The notes under the pieces are model-generated. The model had not been told where the DNA came from. It saw nothing but the letters and a program-made list of their open reading frames with translations, and searched no databases. Source: Caldimonas caldifontis (GTDB taxonomy: Bacteria; Pseudomonadota; Gammaproteobacteria; Burkholderiales; Burkholderiaceae_C). From it: 64,000 nucleotides of DNA. Within the stretch, counting starts at the first letter, position 1. Every line of letters starts with the position of its first letter. The translations under genes were made by a program, and so were the position numbers. This document shows, piece by piece, positions 16,554-24,398 of the stretch. The stretch covers positions 62,001 to 126,000 of the forward strand of contig NZ_PSNX01000004.1 of assembly GCF_002930615.1 (NCBI RefSeq). The letters run 5' to 3'.

Positions 16554-17915
16554 TCAGGCCAGATCCACCCGGGCCAGGTGGTCAGGCACACTCACGCGCC
16601 AGCCCAGTTCCTCCTTGATGCGGGTGCGCAGGGCATCGGCCGCCTCGGGTTCGCCGTGCACGACATAGGTGTGGCGTGGCGGCTTGTGGAAATGGCGCAG
16701 CCAGTCCATCAGCTCACCCGCGTCGGCATGGCCCGAGAAGCCCTCGAGGTGGCGCACCTCGGCCTTGATGGGCACGTATTCGCCATGGATCTTCACCTCG
16801 GTGGCGCCTGCGATCATCTTGGCCCCCCGGCTGCCGCCCACCTGGAAGCCGGGGAAGATGACCAGGTTGCGTGGGTTGGGTGCCATCACCTTGAGATGAT
16901 GCAGCACCCGACCGCCGGTGGCCATGCCGCTGGCCGACAGCACGATGCGCGGGTAGGTCGAGCGTGTGAGGGCCTCTGATTCCTGCGGACTCTCGACCAG
17001 CGTGACGCCGTCGCACATGTGCGCCACCTCCTCGGGCGAGACGCGCAGCAGGTCTTTGTGGCGTTCGTAGAGCTGGGTGGCCGCGGCGGCCATGGGGCTG
17101 TCGAGGAAGATGGGCACTTTCGCGGGGATCTTGCCGGCCTGCTTGAGCCGGTGCAGTGCGAGCATCAGGGCCTGCGCGCGGCCGACGGCAAAGGTGGGCA
17201 TCAGCACCGAGCCGCCGCGCTGAAGGGCACTGCGAACCAGTTCACCCAGGGCTTCCAGCACGTCGTCGGTGGGGTGCAGGCGGTTGCCGTAGGTGGACTC
17301 GACCAGCAGCACGTCGGCCTCGCGCACCGGCTCGGGCGGTGGCATCAGCAGGTCATGCTGGCGGCCCAGGTCGCCGGAGAAGACGATGGTCTGGCCCTTG
17401 CAGCGCAGGGTCACCGACGCCGCTCCCAGCAGATGGCCGGCGGAGGTGTACTCCACGGTCACTTCCGGGTGGAGTTCGATCTCCTCACCAAACGGCAAGG
17501 GGCGCAGCCGGTTCAGGGCGCGGCGTGCATCCTCGGCGGTGTAAAGGGGCTCAGCCGGACTGTGCCTCGAGTAGCCGTGCAGGTTGGCCCTGCGCGCATC
17601 TTCTTCCTGAAGATGGGCACTGTCGAGCAGCAGCACCTCGGCCAGGTCGCAGGTGGCGGGGGTGGCGAACACGCGGCCGTGAAAGCCCTGCTTCACCAGT
17701 GCCGGCAGGTAGCCGCTGTGATCGAGGTGGGCGTGGCTCAGCACCACGGTGTCGACGTGTCGGGCCGAGACGGGCAGCCGGGCCCAGTTGCGCTCACGCA
17801 GGTTCTTGTAGCCCTGGAACAGCCCGCAGTCGAGCAGGATCCGGTGCGAGCCGGTGTCGATGAGGTGCTTGGATCCGGTGACCGCGTCGGCAGCGCCGAG
17901 AAACTGGATGTGCAT
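16554..17915 (-). CDS. Beta-CASP metallo-beta-lactamase ribonuclease (CPSF/RNase J-like)
   Basis: A 453-residue hydrolase of the MBL-fold beta-CASP type. The zinc motif is LSHAHLDHSGYLPAL (HxHxDH, near residue 60), with further ligands in SAGHLLGAAS and FSGDLGR. The beta-CASP insert contains VESTYGNRLH and SGMATGGRVLHHL. The C-terminal RMMBL part has GFSGHADAGELMDWL and VVHGEPEAADALR. Such proteins cleave RNA and resemble eukaryotic CPSF73/Ysh1. ATG 17915 has AAGGAG upstream and begins MHIQFLGAADAVTGSKHL, the family start. It probably forms an operon with the DUF4010 gene behind it. Confidence 0.9.
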   Translation of the reverse strand: MHIQFLGAADAVTGSKHLIDTGSHRILLDCGLFQGYKNLRERNWARLPVSARHVDTVVLSHAHLDHSGYLPALVKQGFHGRVFATPATCDLAEVLLLDSAHLQEEDARRANLHGYSRHSPAEPLYTAEDARRALNRLRPLPFGEEIELHPEVTVEYTSAGHLLGAASVTLRCKGQTIVFSGDLGRQHDLLMPPPEPVREADVLLVESTYGNRLHPTDDVLEALGELVRSALQRGGSVLMPTFAVGRAQALMLALHRLKQAGKIPAKVPIFLDSPMAAAATQLYERHKDLLRVSPEEVAHMCDGVTLVESPQESEALTRSTYPRIVLSASGMATGGRVLHHLKVMAPNPRNLVIFPGFQVGGSRGAKMIAGATEVKIHGEYVPIKAEVRHLEGFSGHADAGELMDWLRHFHKPPRHTYVVHGEPEAADALRTRIKEELGWRVSVPDHLARVDLA

Positions 17916-17997
17916 GGAGTCTCCTTGGAGGAGCCATGCTAGCGGGATCGTGCCCTGAGCGCCCTTGATGTCCGTCAAGCGCGCTCGGGCTGTGGGC

Positions 17998-19428
17998 TCA
18001 GCGCCGCGGCGGCTTGCCACCCAGCAGGGCGGCGCCCTGGGACGGGCGGCGGGCCTGGCCCTGAGGTGCAGCGGGCGCCGTGCGCGCCGGCTGGGTGTGT
18101 GCCTGTTTCACGGCGGCGGGTGCATGGTGGCTGGGACGGGCCGGTGCCTGAGCGCGTGAAGCCCCACCGTCCCGACGTGCGTTGCCCCCCTGTCCACGGC
18201 CACCACCGCTGCGGCCGCGCCCGCCACCCAGACCTCCATGCAGGGTCATGCGACCCAACTGGATGGGTTCGGCCTTGGCGTTCGGGTCGGGCTCGAAGCC
18301 GGGCACCACCTCACGCGGGATCTGACGCTTGATGAGTTTCTCGATGTCGCGCAGGAAGCCTTCCTCATCGACGCACACCAGTGAAATGGCCTCGCCCTGG
18401 GCGCCGGCGCGGCCGGTGCGGCCGATGCGGTGCACGTAATCTTCGGGGACATTGGGCAGCTCGTAGTTCACCACGTGCGGCAGCTGGTCGATGTCGATGC
18501 CGCGGGCTGCGATGTCCGTGGCCACCAGCACCTGGAGTTCGCCGCTCTTGAACTCGGCCAGGGCCTTGGTGCGGGCACCCTGGCTCTTGTTGCCGTGGAT
18601 GGCCATGGCAGTGATATCTTCCTTCACGAGGAATTCCACCAGCCGGTTGGCGCCATGCTTCATGCGCGTGAACACCAGCACCTGGTGCCAGTCGTTGCGC
18701 TTGATCAGGTGGGCCAGCAGTTCCTTCTTCTTGTCGCGGTCCACCGGGTGGATCTTCTGTGCGATGGTCTCGGCCGTGGTGTTGCGCCGCGCCACTTCGA
18801 TCACCTGGGGCTGGTTGAGCAGCCGCTCGGCCAGCGCCTTGATCTCGTCGGAGAAGGTGGCCGAGAACAGCAGGCTCTGCTTGTGCTTCGGCACGATGGC
18901 GAGCACCTTCTTGATGTCGTGGATGAAGCCCATGTCGAGCATGCGGTCAGCCTCGTCCAGCACGAAGTACTCGATCTTGCTCAGGTCGAGCGTGCCTTGC
19001 TGGTGATGATCGAGCAGGCGGCCGGGCGTGGCCACGAGGATGTCCACGCCACGGCGCAGCGCATCGATCTGGGGGCCCATGCCCACGCCGCCGAACATCA
19101 CCATGCTCTTGAGCGGCAGGTACTTGCCGTAGGTGCGCACGCTTTCCTCCACCTGGGCCGCCAGTTCGCGGGTGGGTGTGAGGATGAGTGCACGGATGGC
19201 CACGCGGCCCTTGCTGTCGCGTGGCGCGGCACCTTGCGAGAGCTTGTGCAGCAGCGGCAGCGTGAAGCCGGCGGTCTTGCCGGTCCCCGTCTGGGCGCCG
19301 GCCAGCAGGTCGCCGCCGCTGATCACGGCGGGGATGGCCTGCTGCTGGATGGGGGTGGGGGTGTCATAGCCCTGCTCGCGCACGGCGCGCAGGAGGGGCT
19401 CGGCCAGGCCGAGGTCGTCAAATCGCAT
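17998..19428 (-). CDS. rhlE: DEAD-box RNA helicase RhlE
   Basis: A 476-residue ATP-dependent RNA helicase. The N-terminus [16 protein letters not shown] with [16 protein letters not shown] (Q motif) is RhlE-like. Further motifs: [64 protein letters not shown] and [10 protein letters not shown]. After the core the tail has [15 protein letters not shown] and a Gly/Arg-rich then Ala/Pro/Gln-rich low-complexity stretch ending KPPRR. RhlE acts in ribosome assembly and RNA turnover. It is the second DEAD-box gene within 6 kb; the two proteins differ enough to be separate paralogues. No strong ribosome site is seen at ATG 19428. Confidence 0.92.
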   Translation of the reverse strand: MRFDDLGLAEPLLRAVREQGYDTPTPIQQQAIPAVISGGDLLAGAQTGTGKTAGFTLPLLHKLSQGAAPRDSKGRVAIRALILTPTRELAAQVEESVRTYGKYLPLKSMVMFGGVGMGPQIDALRRGVDILVATPGRLLDHHQQGTLDLSKIEYFVLDEADRMLDMGFIHDIKKVLAIVPKHKQSLLFSATFSDEIKALAERLLNQPQVIEVARRNTTAETIAQKIHPVDRDKKKELLAHLIKRNDWHQVLVFTRMKHGANRLVEFLVKEDITAMAIHGNKSQGARTKALAEFKSGELQVLVATDIAARGIDIDQLPHVVNYELPNVPEDYVHRIGRTGRAGAQGEAISLVCVDEEGFLRDIEKLIKRQIPREVVPGFEPDPNAKAEPIQLGRMTLHGGLGGGRGRSGGGRGQGGNARRDGGASRAQAPARPSHHAPAAVKQAHTQPARTAPAAPQGQARRPSQGAALLGGKPPRR

Positions 19429-19583
19429 GTGGAGGTGTGCCCCGCAAGGGAGCCGGGATCGGCCTGTTACCGCTCACGTGGAGGGCACCAGTCGGGAAGG
19501 CAGACGGATGGGAAAGGTCGGAAGCGACTGCAACGCCTGGACTGGTATCGACGTTGCAGTGCAGCATTGTACCCGCAACCGTG

Positions 19584-20759
19584 TCACGGCTTCGTGACAG
19601 CGCCCGTCGGGGCCGGGGAGGGGCGTCCGAACGCCAGCGTCAGCAGGCCTGCCAAGGCCAGGGGCACCCCGATCCAGGAGAGCTTGTCAAAGCCCAGCGA
19701 GGTGCTGGCGGCCCCGCCGATGGCCGCGCCCAGGGCGGTGCCGAGGTAGAGCATGGAGGTGTTGAGCGACAGCAGGATGGGGGCCTGCGCGGGGGCCGCC
19801 TCGGCCAGGCGCGACTGCTGCGGGGTCATCATCCCGAAGCCCGCCACGCCCCAGACGACGAAGACGGCGAGCAGCGCCACGTAGTGACCCTGTGTGAAGG
19901 GCACGAGCAGCATCATCGAGCCCAGGATGCTGAGCTGAACCACCAGGGTGCGGCGGGGGCTGAAGCGGTCGTTGGCCCAGCCGCCGATCAGGGTGCCGGC
20001 CACCCCGGCAAGGCCGAAGATCATCAGCGTGATCGACAGCCGCTCGCCCGACATCGGGACCAGCGCCTGCAGGACCGGGCCGATGTAGGAGAACACGCAG
20101 AAGATCGCAATGAAGTAGAGCAGGGTGAGCAGCAGCGGCCACAGCACGCGGCCCTGGCGCAGCAGTTCGGGCAGGCCGCGGAAGCTGGCGCCCGGGGCGT
20201 CGATGTCGCGGGGCACCCAGCGCGTGACGAGCAGCAGCATCAGGGCAGAGAGCGCCGCCACGGCGGCCACGGGCACTTGCCAGCCCCATTGCAGGCCCAG
20301 CCAGGCCCCCAGCGGGATGCCCACCACATAGCTCATGCTGATGCCGAGGAAGACGACCGACAAGGCGCGCCCGCGGCGAGCCGGCTCCACGCTGGCCACG
20401 GCGATGCCTGCGGCAATCGGCGTGAAGACGGCCCCCAGACCCATCAGGACCCGCCCGAGCAGCAGGACCGTGAGGTCTGGCGCCACCGCGCACAGGAGAT
20501 TGCCCAGCGTGAAGAGCGTGAGGGCGAGCTGCATGGCCCGCTTGCGGCGCCAGTGTCCCGTGGCCACCAGCACCAGCGGGGCCAGCACGGCGGTGGCGAT
20601 GGCATAGGCCGTGACGGCCTGGCCGGCTGCGGGCACGCTCACCGAAAGCGAGGCCGCCACCGATTCCAGGATGCCGGCAATCACGAAGGCCCCGGTGCCG
20701 ATGATGAGGTTGATGAAGGAGAACAGCAGGAGCAGGCGGGGCATGAGCGGGCGACGCAT
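19584..20759 (-). CDS. MFS transporter (AraJ/drug-efflux type)
   Basis: A 391-residue inner-membrane protein with about twelve helices. It shows MFS signatures: GRVLMGLGAVFTPIAAGIAVASVEPARRGRALS after helix 4, GIPLGAWLGLQWGW, and a second-half loop with GGWANDRFSPRRTLV. It belongs to the AraJ/arabinose-efflux-like group (DHA1-type proton-driven exporters); the substrate is unknown. ATG 20759 is the conserved start; ATG 20744 is possible. It is divergent from ettA with 158 bp between. Near its stop, TGTCACG and CGTGACA form a 7-bp hairpin. Confidence 0.85.
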   Translation of the reverse strand: MRRPLMPRLLLLFSFINLIIGTGAFVIAGILESVAASLSVSVPAAGQAVTAYAIATAVLAPLVLVATGHWRRKRAMQLALTLFTLGNLLCAVAPDLTVLLLGRVLMGLGAVFTPIAAGIAVASVEPARRGRALSVVFLGISMSYVVGIPLGAWLGLQWGWQVPVAAVAALSALMLLLVTRWVPRDIDAPGASFRGLPELLRQGRVLWPLLLTLLYFIAIFCVFSYIGPVLQALVPMSGERLSITLMIFGLAGVAGTLIGGWANDRFSPRRTLVVQLSILGSMMLLVPFTQGHYVALLAVFVVWGVAGFGMMTPQQSRLAEAAPAQAPILLSLNTSMLYLGTALGAAIGGAASTSLGFDKLSWIGVPLALAGLLTLAFGRPSPAPTGAVTKP

Positions 20760-20917
20760 CGGCAAAACCCGCACCCTATCAGCAAGTGGCATCTTCCGCT
20801 GGCAGGGCGGGCTCTTGCACATGGTGGAAACGGGCGCGGCAGGTTGCGGCGACAATAGCGCTTGTCGCGCGGCTGATCCGCGCTTTGCTTTTTGCTGCAC
20901 ACGCCACAGGATTCACC

Positions 20918-22585
20918 ATGGCCCAATACGTCTTCACGATGAACCGCGTCGGGAAAATCGTCCCCCCGAAGCGGCAGATCCTCAAGGACATCTCGCTGTC
21001 CTTCTTCCCCGGCGCCAAGATCGGCGTGCTGGGTCTGAACGGCTCAGGCAAGTCCACGCTGCTCAAGATCATGGCCGGCATCGACAAGGACATCGAGGGC
21101 GAAGCCGTGCCCATGCCGGGCATCAAGATCGGCTACCTTCCCCAGGAGCCTCAGCTCGACCCCGAGAAGACGGTGCGCCAGGCGGTGGAAGAGGGCATCG
21201 GTGGCGTGCTGGCGGCCAAGAAGCGCCTGGATGAGGTCTATGCCGAGTACGCCGAACCGGATGCCGATTTCGACAAGCTGGCTGCCGAGCAGGCCGAGCT
21301 GGAGGCCATCATCGCGGCAGCCGGCTCCGAAAACACCGACCTGCAGCTCGAACTGGCCGCCGATGCACTGCGCCTGCCGCCATGGGACGCGGTGATCGGC
21401 AATCTCTCGGGCGGTGAGAAGCGCCGTGTGGCGCTGTGCCGCTTGTTGCTGAGCCAGCCCGACATGCTCTTGCTGGATGAGCCCACCAACCACCTGGATG
21501 CCGAATCGGTGGAGTGGCTGGAGCAGTTCCTGCAGCGCTTCCCCGGCACCGTGGTGGCCATCACCCACGATCGCTATTTCCTGGACAACGCGGCCGAGTG
21601 GATCCTCGAACTCGACCGCGGCATGGGCATTCCCTACAAGGGCAACTATTCCGAGTGGCTGGACCAGAAGGAGCGCCGCCTGGAGGTCGAGCAGAAGCAG
21701 GAAGACGCCCGCATCAAGGCCATGAAGGAGGAGCTCAAGTGGGTGCGCTCGAACGCCAAGGGTCGGCAGGCCAAGAGCAAGGCTCGCCTGGCTCGCTTCG
21801 AGGAGTTGAGCGACGTCGAATACCAGAAGCGCAACGAGACGAACGAGATCTTCATTCCCGTGGCCGAGCGCCTGGGCAATGAGGTGATCGAGTTCAAGAA
21901 CGTCACCAAGAGCTTTGGTGATCGATTGCTCATCGACAACCTGAGTTTCAAGGTGCCGGCGGGCGCGATCGTGGGCATCATCGGCCCCAACGGTGCGGGC
22001 AAGTCCACGTTGTTCCGGATGATCCAGGGGGTGGAGACGCCGGATGCGGGTGAAGTGCTCATCGGCAAGACGGCCAAGCTGGCGTTTGTCGATCAGAGCC
22101 GCGAAAGCCTCGAAGGCGACAAGACTGTGTGGGAGGATGTGTCGGGCGGCCTGGACAACATCGTGGTGGGCAAGTTCGTGATGCCTTCGCGTGCCTATCT
22201 CGGCCGCTTCAACTTCAAGGGCAACGACCAGCAAAAGCTGGTGAAGAACCTCTCCGGCGGTGAGCGTGGCCGTCTGCACCTGGCCAAGACCTTGGCCAAA
22301 GGCGGCAACGTGCTGCTGCTGGACGAGCCTTCGAACGATCTCGACGTGGAAACCCTGCGCGCGCTGGAAGAGGCCTTGCTGGAGTTCGCCGGCTCGGCCC
22401 TGGTGATCAGTCACGACCGCTGGTTCCTGGATCGCATCTGCACCCACATCCTGGCCGCCGAAGGCGATTCCCAGTGGTACTTCTTCACCGGCAACTACCA
22501 GGAATACGAAGAAGACAAGAAGAGACGCCTGGGCGAAGAGGGCGCCCGCCCGCACCGCCTGCGCTACAAACCGATCACGCGTTGA
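20918..22585 (+). CDS. ettA: Energy-dependent translational throttle protein EttA (ABC-F)
   Basis: A 555-residue soluble ABC-F ATPase, the same length as E. coli EttA. Two nucleotide-binding domains: Walker A GLNGSGKST and GPNGAGKST, signatures LSGGEKRRV and LSGGERGRL, Walker B LLLDEPTNHLDAES and LLLDEPSNDLDVET. The linker is charged (VEQKQEDARIKAMKEEL). The N-terminus MAQYVFTMNRVGKIVPPKRQILKDIS is diagnostic. EttA binds the ribosomal E site and gates the first elongation steps according to the ADP/ATP ratio. ATG 20918 is fixed by homology. A hairpin at 22609 probably ends the transcript. Confidence 0.96.
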   Translation: MAQYVFTMNRVGKIVPPKRQILKDISLSFFPGAKIGVLGLNGSGKSTLLKIMAGIDKDIEGEAVPMPGIKIGYLPQEPQLDPEKTVRQAVEEGIGGVLAAKKRLDEVYAEYAEPDADFDKLAAEQAELEAIIAAAGSENTDLQLELAADALRLPPWDAVIGNLSGGEKRRVALCRLLLSQPDMLLLDEPTNHLDAESVEWLEQFLQRFPGTVVAITHDRYFLDNAAEWILELDRGMGIPYKGNYSEWLDQKERRLEVEQKQEDARIKAMKEELKWVRSNAKGRQAKSKARLARFEELSDVEYQKRNETNEIFIPVAERLGNEVIEFKNVTKSFGDRLLIDNLSFKVPAGAIVGIIGPNGAGKSTLFRMIQGVETPDAGEVLIGKTAKLAFVDQSRESLEGDKTVWEDVSGGLDNIVVGKFVMPSRAYLGRFNFKGNDQQKLVKNLSGGERGRLHLAKTLAKGGNVLLLDEPSNDLDVETLRALEEALLEFAGSALVISHDRWFLDRICTHILAAEGDSQWYFFTGNYQEYEEDKKRRLGEEGARPHRLRYKPITR

Positions 22586-22606
22586 GGCCCGTCGGCCGAG
22601 CCAGTG

Positions 22607-22879
22607 TCAGCCCGCCGCCAGGCGGGCTGTTGCTTTGTCCAGCCAGACCTGCAGGTTGTCGAAAAGGTCGTGCTGGCTGAAGGAGCAGCTTTCCTCGGTG
22701 AAGAGGCTGCCTGACTCCAGCGGCAGCAGCAACTGGTCGAGGGCCTGCGCAAACACCGGCGGCAGGGCGGACAGGCGGGGCGCATGCTGGCGCCACCGTG
22801 CGACAAGGTCGGTGGGGGTGCAGCGTCCCGCCCGAGCGTCATCCAGGGCTTGCTGCAGCGTGTGCAAGGTGACGTTCAT
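22607..22879 (-). CDS. Small protein of unknown function, coupled to ndh
   Basis: A 90-residue soluble protein (MNVTLHTLQQALDDARAGRC at the start, KATARLAAG at the end), mostly predicted helical, without signal peptide or known motif. Its ATG overlaps the TGA of the upstream NADH dehydrogenase as ATGA, so translation is probably coupled. Its last codons form the ettA terminator stem. I do not recognise the family; the context only suggests co-expression with respiratory NADH oxidation. Confidence 0.65.
   Translation of the reverse strand: MNVTLHTLQQALDDARAGRCTPTDLVARWRQHAPRLSALPPVFAQALDQLLLPLESGSLFTEESCSFSQHDLFDNLQVWLDKATARLAAG
22609..22628 (+). terminator. Terminator of ettA, overlapping the end of the opposite gene
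   Basis: AGCCCGCC (22609-22616) pairs perfectly with GGCGGGCT (22621-22628) across GCCA, followed on the plus strand by GTTGCTTTG. It lies 24 bp after the ettA stop and inside the last codons of the minus-strand gene 22607-22879. Confidence 0.65.
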
Positions 22880-24246
22880 GAGGCCCTCGCAGGAGTGGCC
22901 GGCGGGGTGGGTGGGGTGGGGCGTTCCACCAGCACCCGGGCATGGCGCTGGAAGGTCCAGTAGGCCCAGGCCCAGTCGGTGAGCACCATCAGCCGGTTGC
23001 GAAAGCCGATCAGGAAGTAGATGTGCACGAAGAGCCAGAAGACCCAGGCCGCCCAGCCTGAAAAGCGCAGGCTGCCCAGCATCGGGACGGCCACGTCGGC
23101 CACCGCCGCCTTGCGGCCGATGGTGGCCAGGGCGCCGTAGTCGATGTAGCGGAAGGACCGGGTCGCCTCGCTCCGCAGGCGGCGCAGCACGTTGGCGGCG
23201 GCCAGGCGCCCCATCTGCTTGGCCGCAGGGCTCACGCCCGGCACTGGGGTGGGGGGGCCTTTTGCCGGGTGGCTCATCGCCGCGGCGAGGTCGCCGATCA
23301 CCTGGATCTCGGGGTAGCCGGCCAGGCTCAGGTCGGGCTGCACGATGACGCGACCCGCCCGATCGAGCTCGGCGCCCGCAGCCTCGCGCAGGCATCGTCC
23401 CAAGGGGGACGCCGCCACCCCGGCGGCCCACACCACCGTGCGCGTGTCCAGACGATGTCGCACAACCTCATCACCCTGCCGGGTCTCGTAGGAGAGGCCC
23501 TCGGCGTCGATGTCGGTCACGCGGCAGCCGGTGCGCACCTCCACACCCAGGCGGACGAGCTGTTCGGACGCTTTTTGCGACAGGACCGCAGGCATCGCCG
23601 TGAGCACCCGATCGGCCCCCTCCAGCAGCACCACGCGGGCCTGGCGCGAATCGATGCGGCGAAACTCGCCGGGCAGGGTGTGGCGCGCGATCTCGGCAAT
23701 GGTGCCGGCCATCTCCACACCCGTGGGGCCGCCCCCGATCACCGCAAACGTGAGCGCCTGCTCGCGCAGTTCGGGGTGGCGTTCGGCCTGTTCGAAGGCC
23801 CTGAGCACGCGGTTGCGCAGCTCGAAGGCATCGGCCAGGGTCTTCAGGCCGGGCGCATGGGTGGCCCAGTCGTCGCGGCCAAAGTAGCTGTGCGTCGCCC
23901 CCGCGGCGACGATGAGGTGGTCATACGGCAAGCGCGCACCATCGTCCAGGACCACGGCCTGCGCTGTCGCGTCGATGTCCACGACCTCCCCCAGCAGCAC
24001 GGTGACCCGTCCGCGCCGGATTTCGCGGCGCAAGATGTGGCGGATCGGCGCCGAGATCGCTGGAGCGGACAGCCCGGCCGTGGCCACCTGGTAGAGCAGC
24101 GGTTGGAACAGGTGGTGGTTGGTGCGATCCACCAGCGTGACCTCGACGTCTGCGCGAGCCAGGGCCCGGGTCGCTTCGAGGCCGCCGAAGCCGCAGCCGA
24201 TGACCACCACACGGGGGCGGCGGGAAGGGGAGTCGGTCCGTGTCAT
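22876..24246 (-). CDS. ndh: Type II NADH dehydrogenase (NDH-2 family)
   Basis: A 456-residue FAD-dependent NADH:quinone oxidoreductase that oxidises NADH without pumping protons. FAD-binding motif VVVIGCGFGGLEATRALARADVEVTLVD near the N-terminus is followed by NHHLFQPLLYQVATAGLS. The second nucleotide fold AVIGGGPTGVEMAGTIAE binds NADH, and VIGDLAAAMS near residue 300 is the C-terminal FAD motif. A hydrophobic C-terminal stretch (GWAAWVFWLFVHIYFLIGFRN) anchors it to the membrane face. ATG 24246 starts with MTRTDSPSRRPR. It is divergent from the hybrid kinase with 152 bp between. All key motifs are present. Confidence 0.92.
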   Translation of the reverse strand: MTRTDSPSRRPRVVVIGCGFGGLEATRALARADVEVTLVDRTNHHLFQPLLYQVATAGLSAPAISAPIRHILRREIRRGRVTVLLGEVVDIDATAQAVVLDDGARLPYDHLIVAAGATHSYFGRDDWATHAPGLKTLADAFELRNRVLRAFEQAERHPELREQALTFAVIGGGPTGVEMAGTIAEIARHTLPGEFRRIDSRQARVVLLEGADRVLTAMPAVLSQKASEQLVRLGVEVRTGCRVTDIDAEGLSYETRQGDEVVRHRLDTRTVVWAAGVAASPLGRCLREAAGAELDRAGRVIVQPDLSLAGYPEIQVIGDLAAAMSHPAKGPPTPVPGVSPAAKQMGRLAAANVLRRLRSEATRSFRYIDYGALATIGRKAAVADVAVPMLGSLRFSGWAAWVFWLFVHIYFLIGFRNRLMVLTDWAWAYWTFQRHARVLVERPTPPTPPATPARAS

Positions 24247-24398
24247 GAAAACAGAGCAGAGTCTGACGGTCAGTCTAGGGCCTTTTGCCGTGCGCTGTTC
24301 GCGCGCCCTGCATCTTCGCCCCCTCCAAAGGGGTGTCGCGCCACGGCCACTGGGCCTGACAAGCCGCCCCGGACGGTGCTACAAGGATTGCTTGACGT

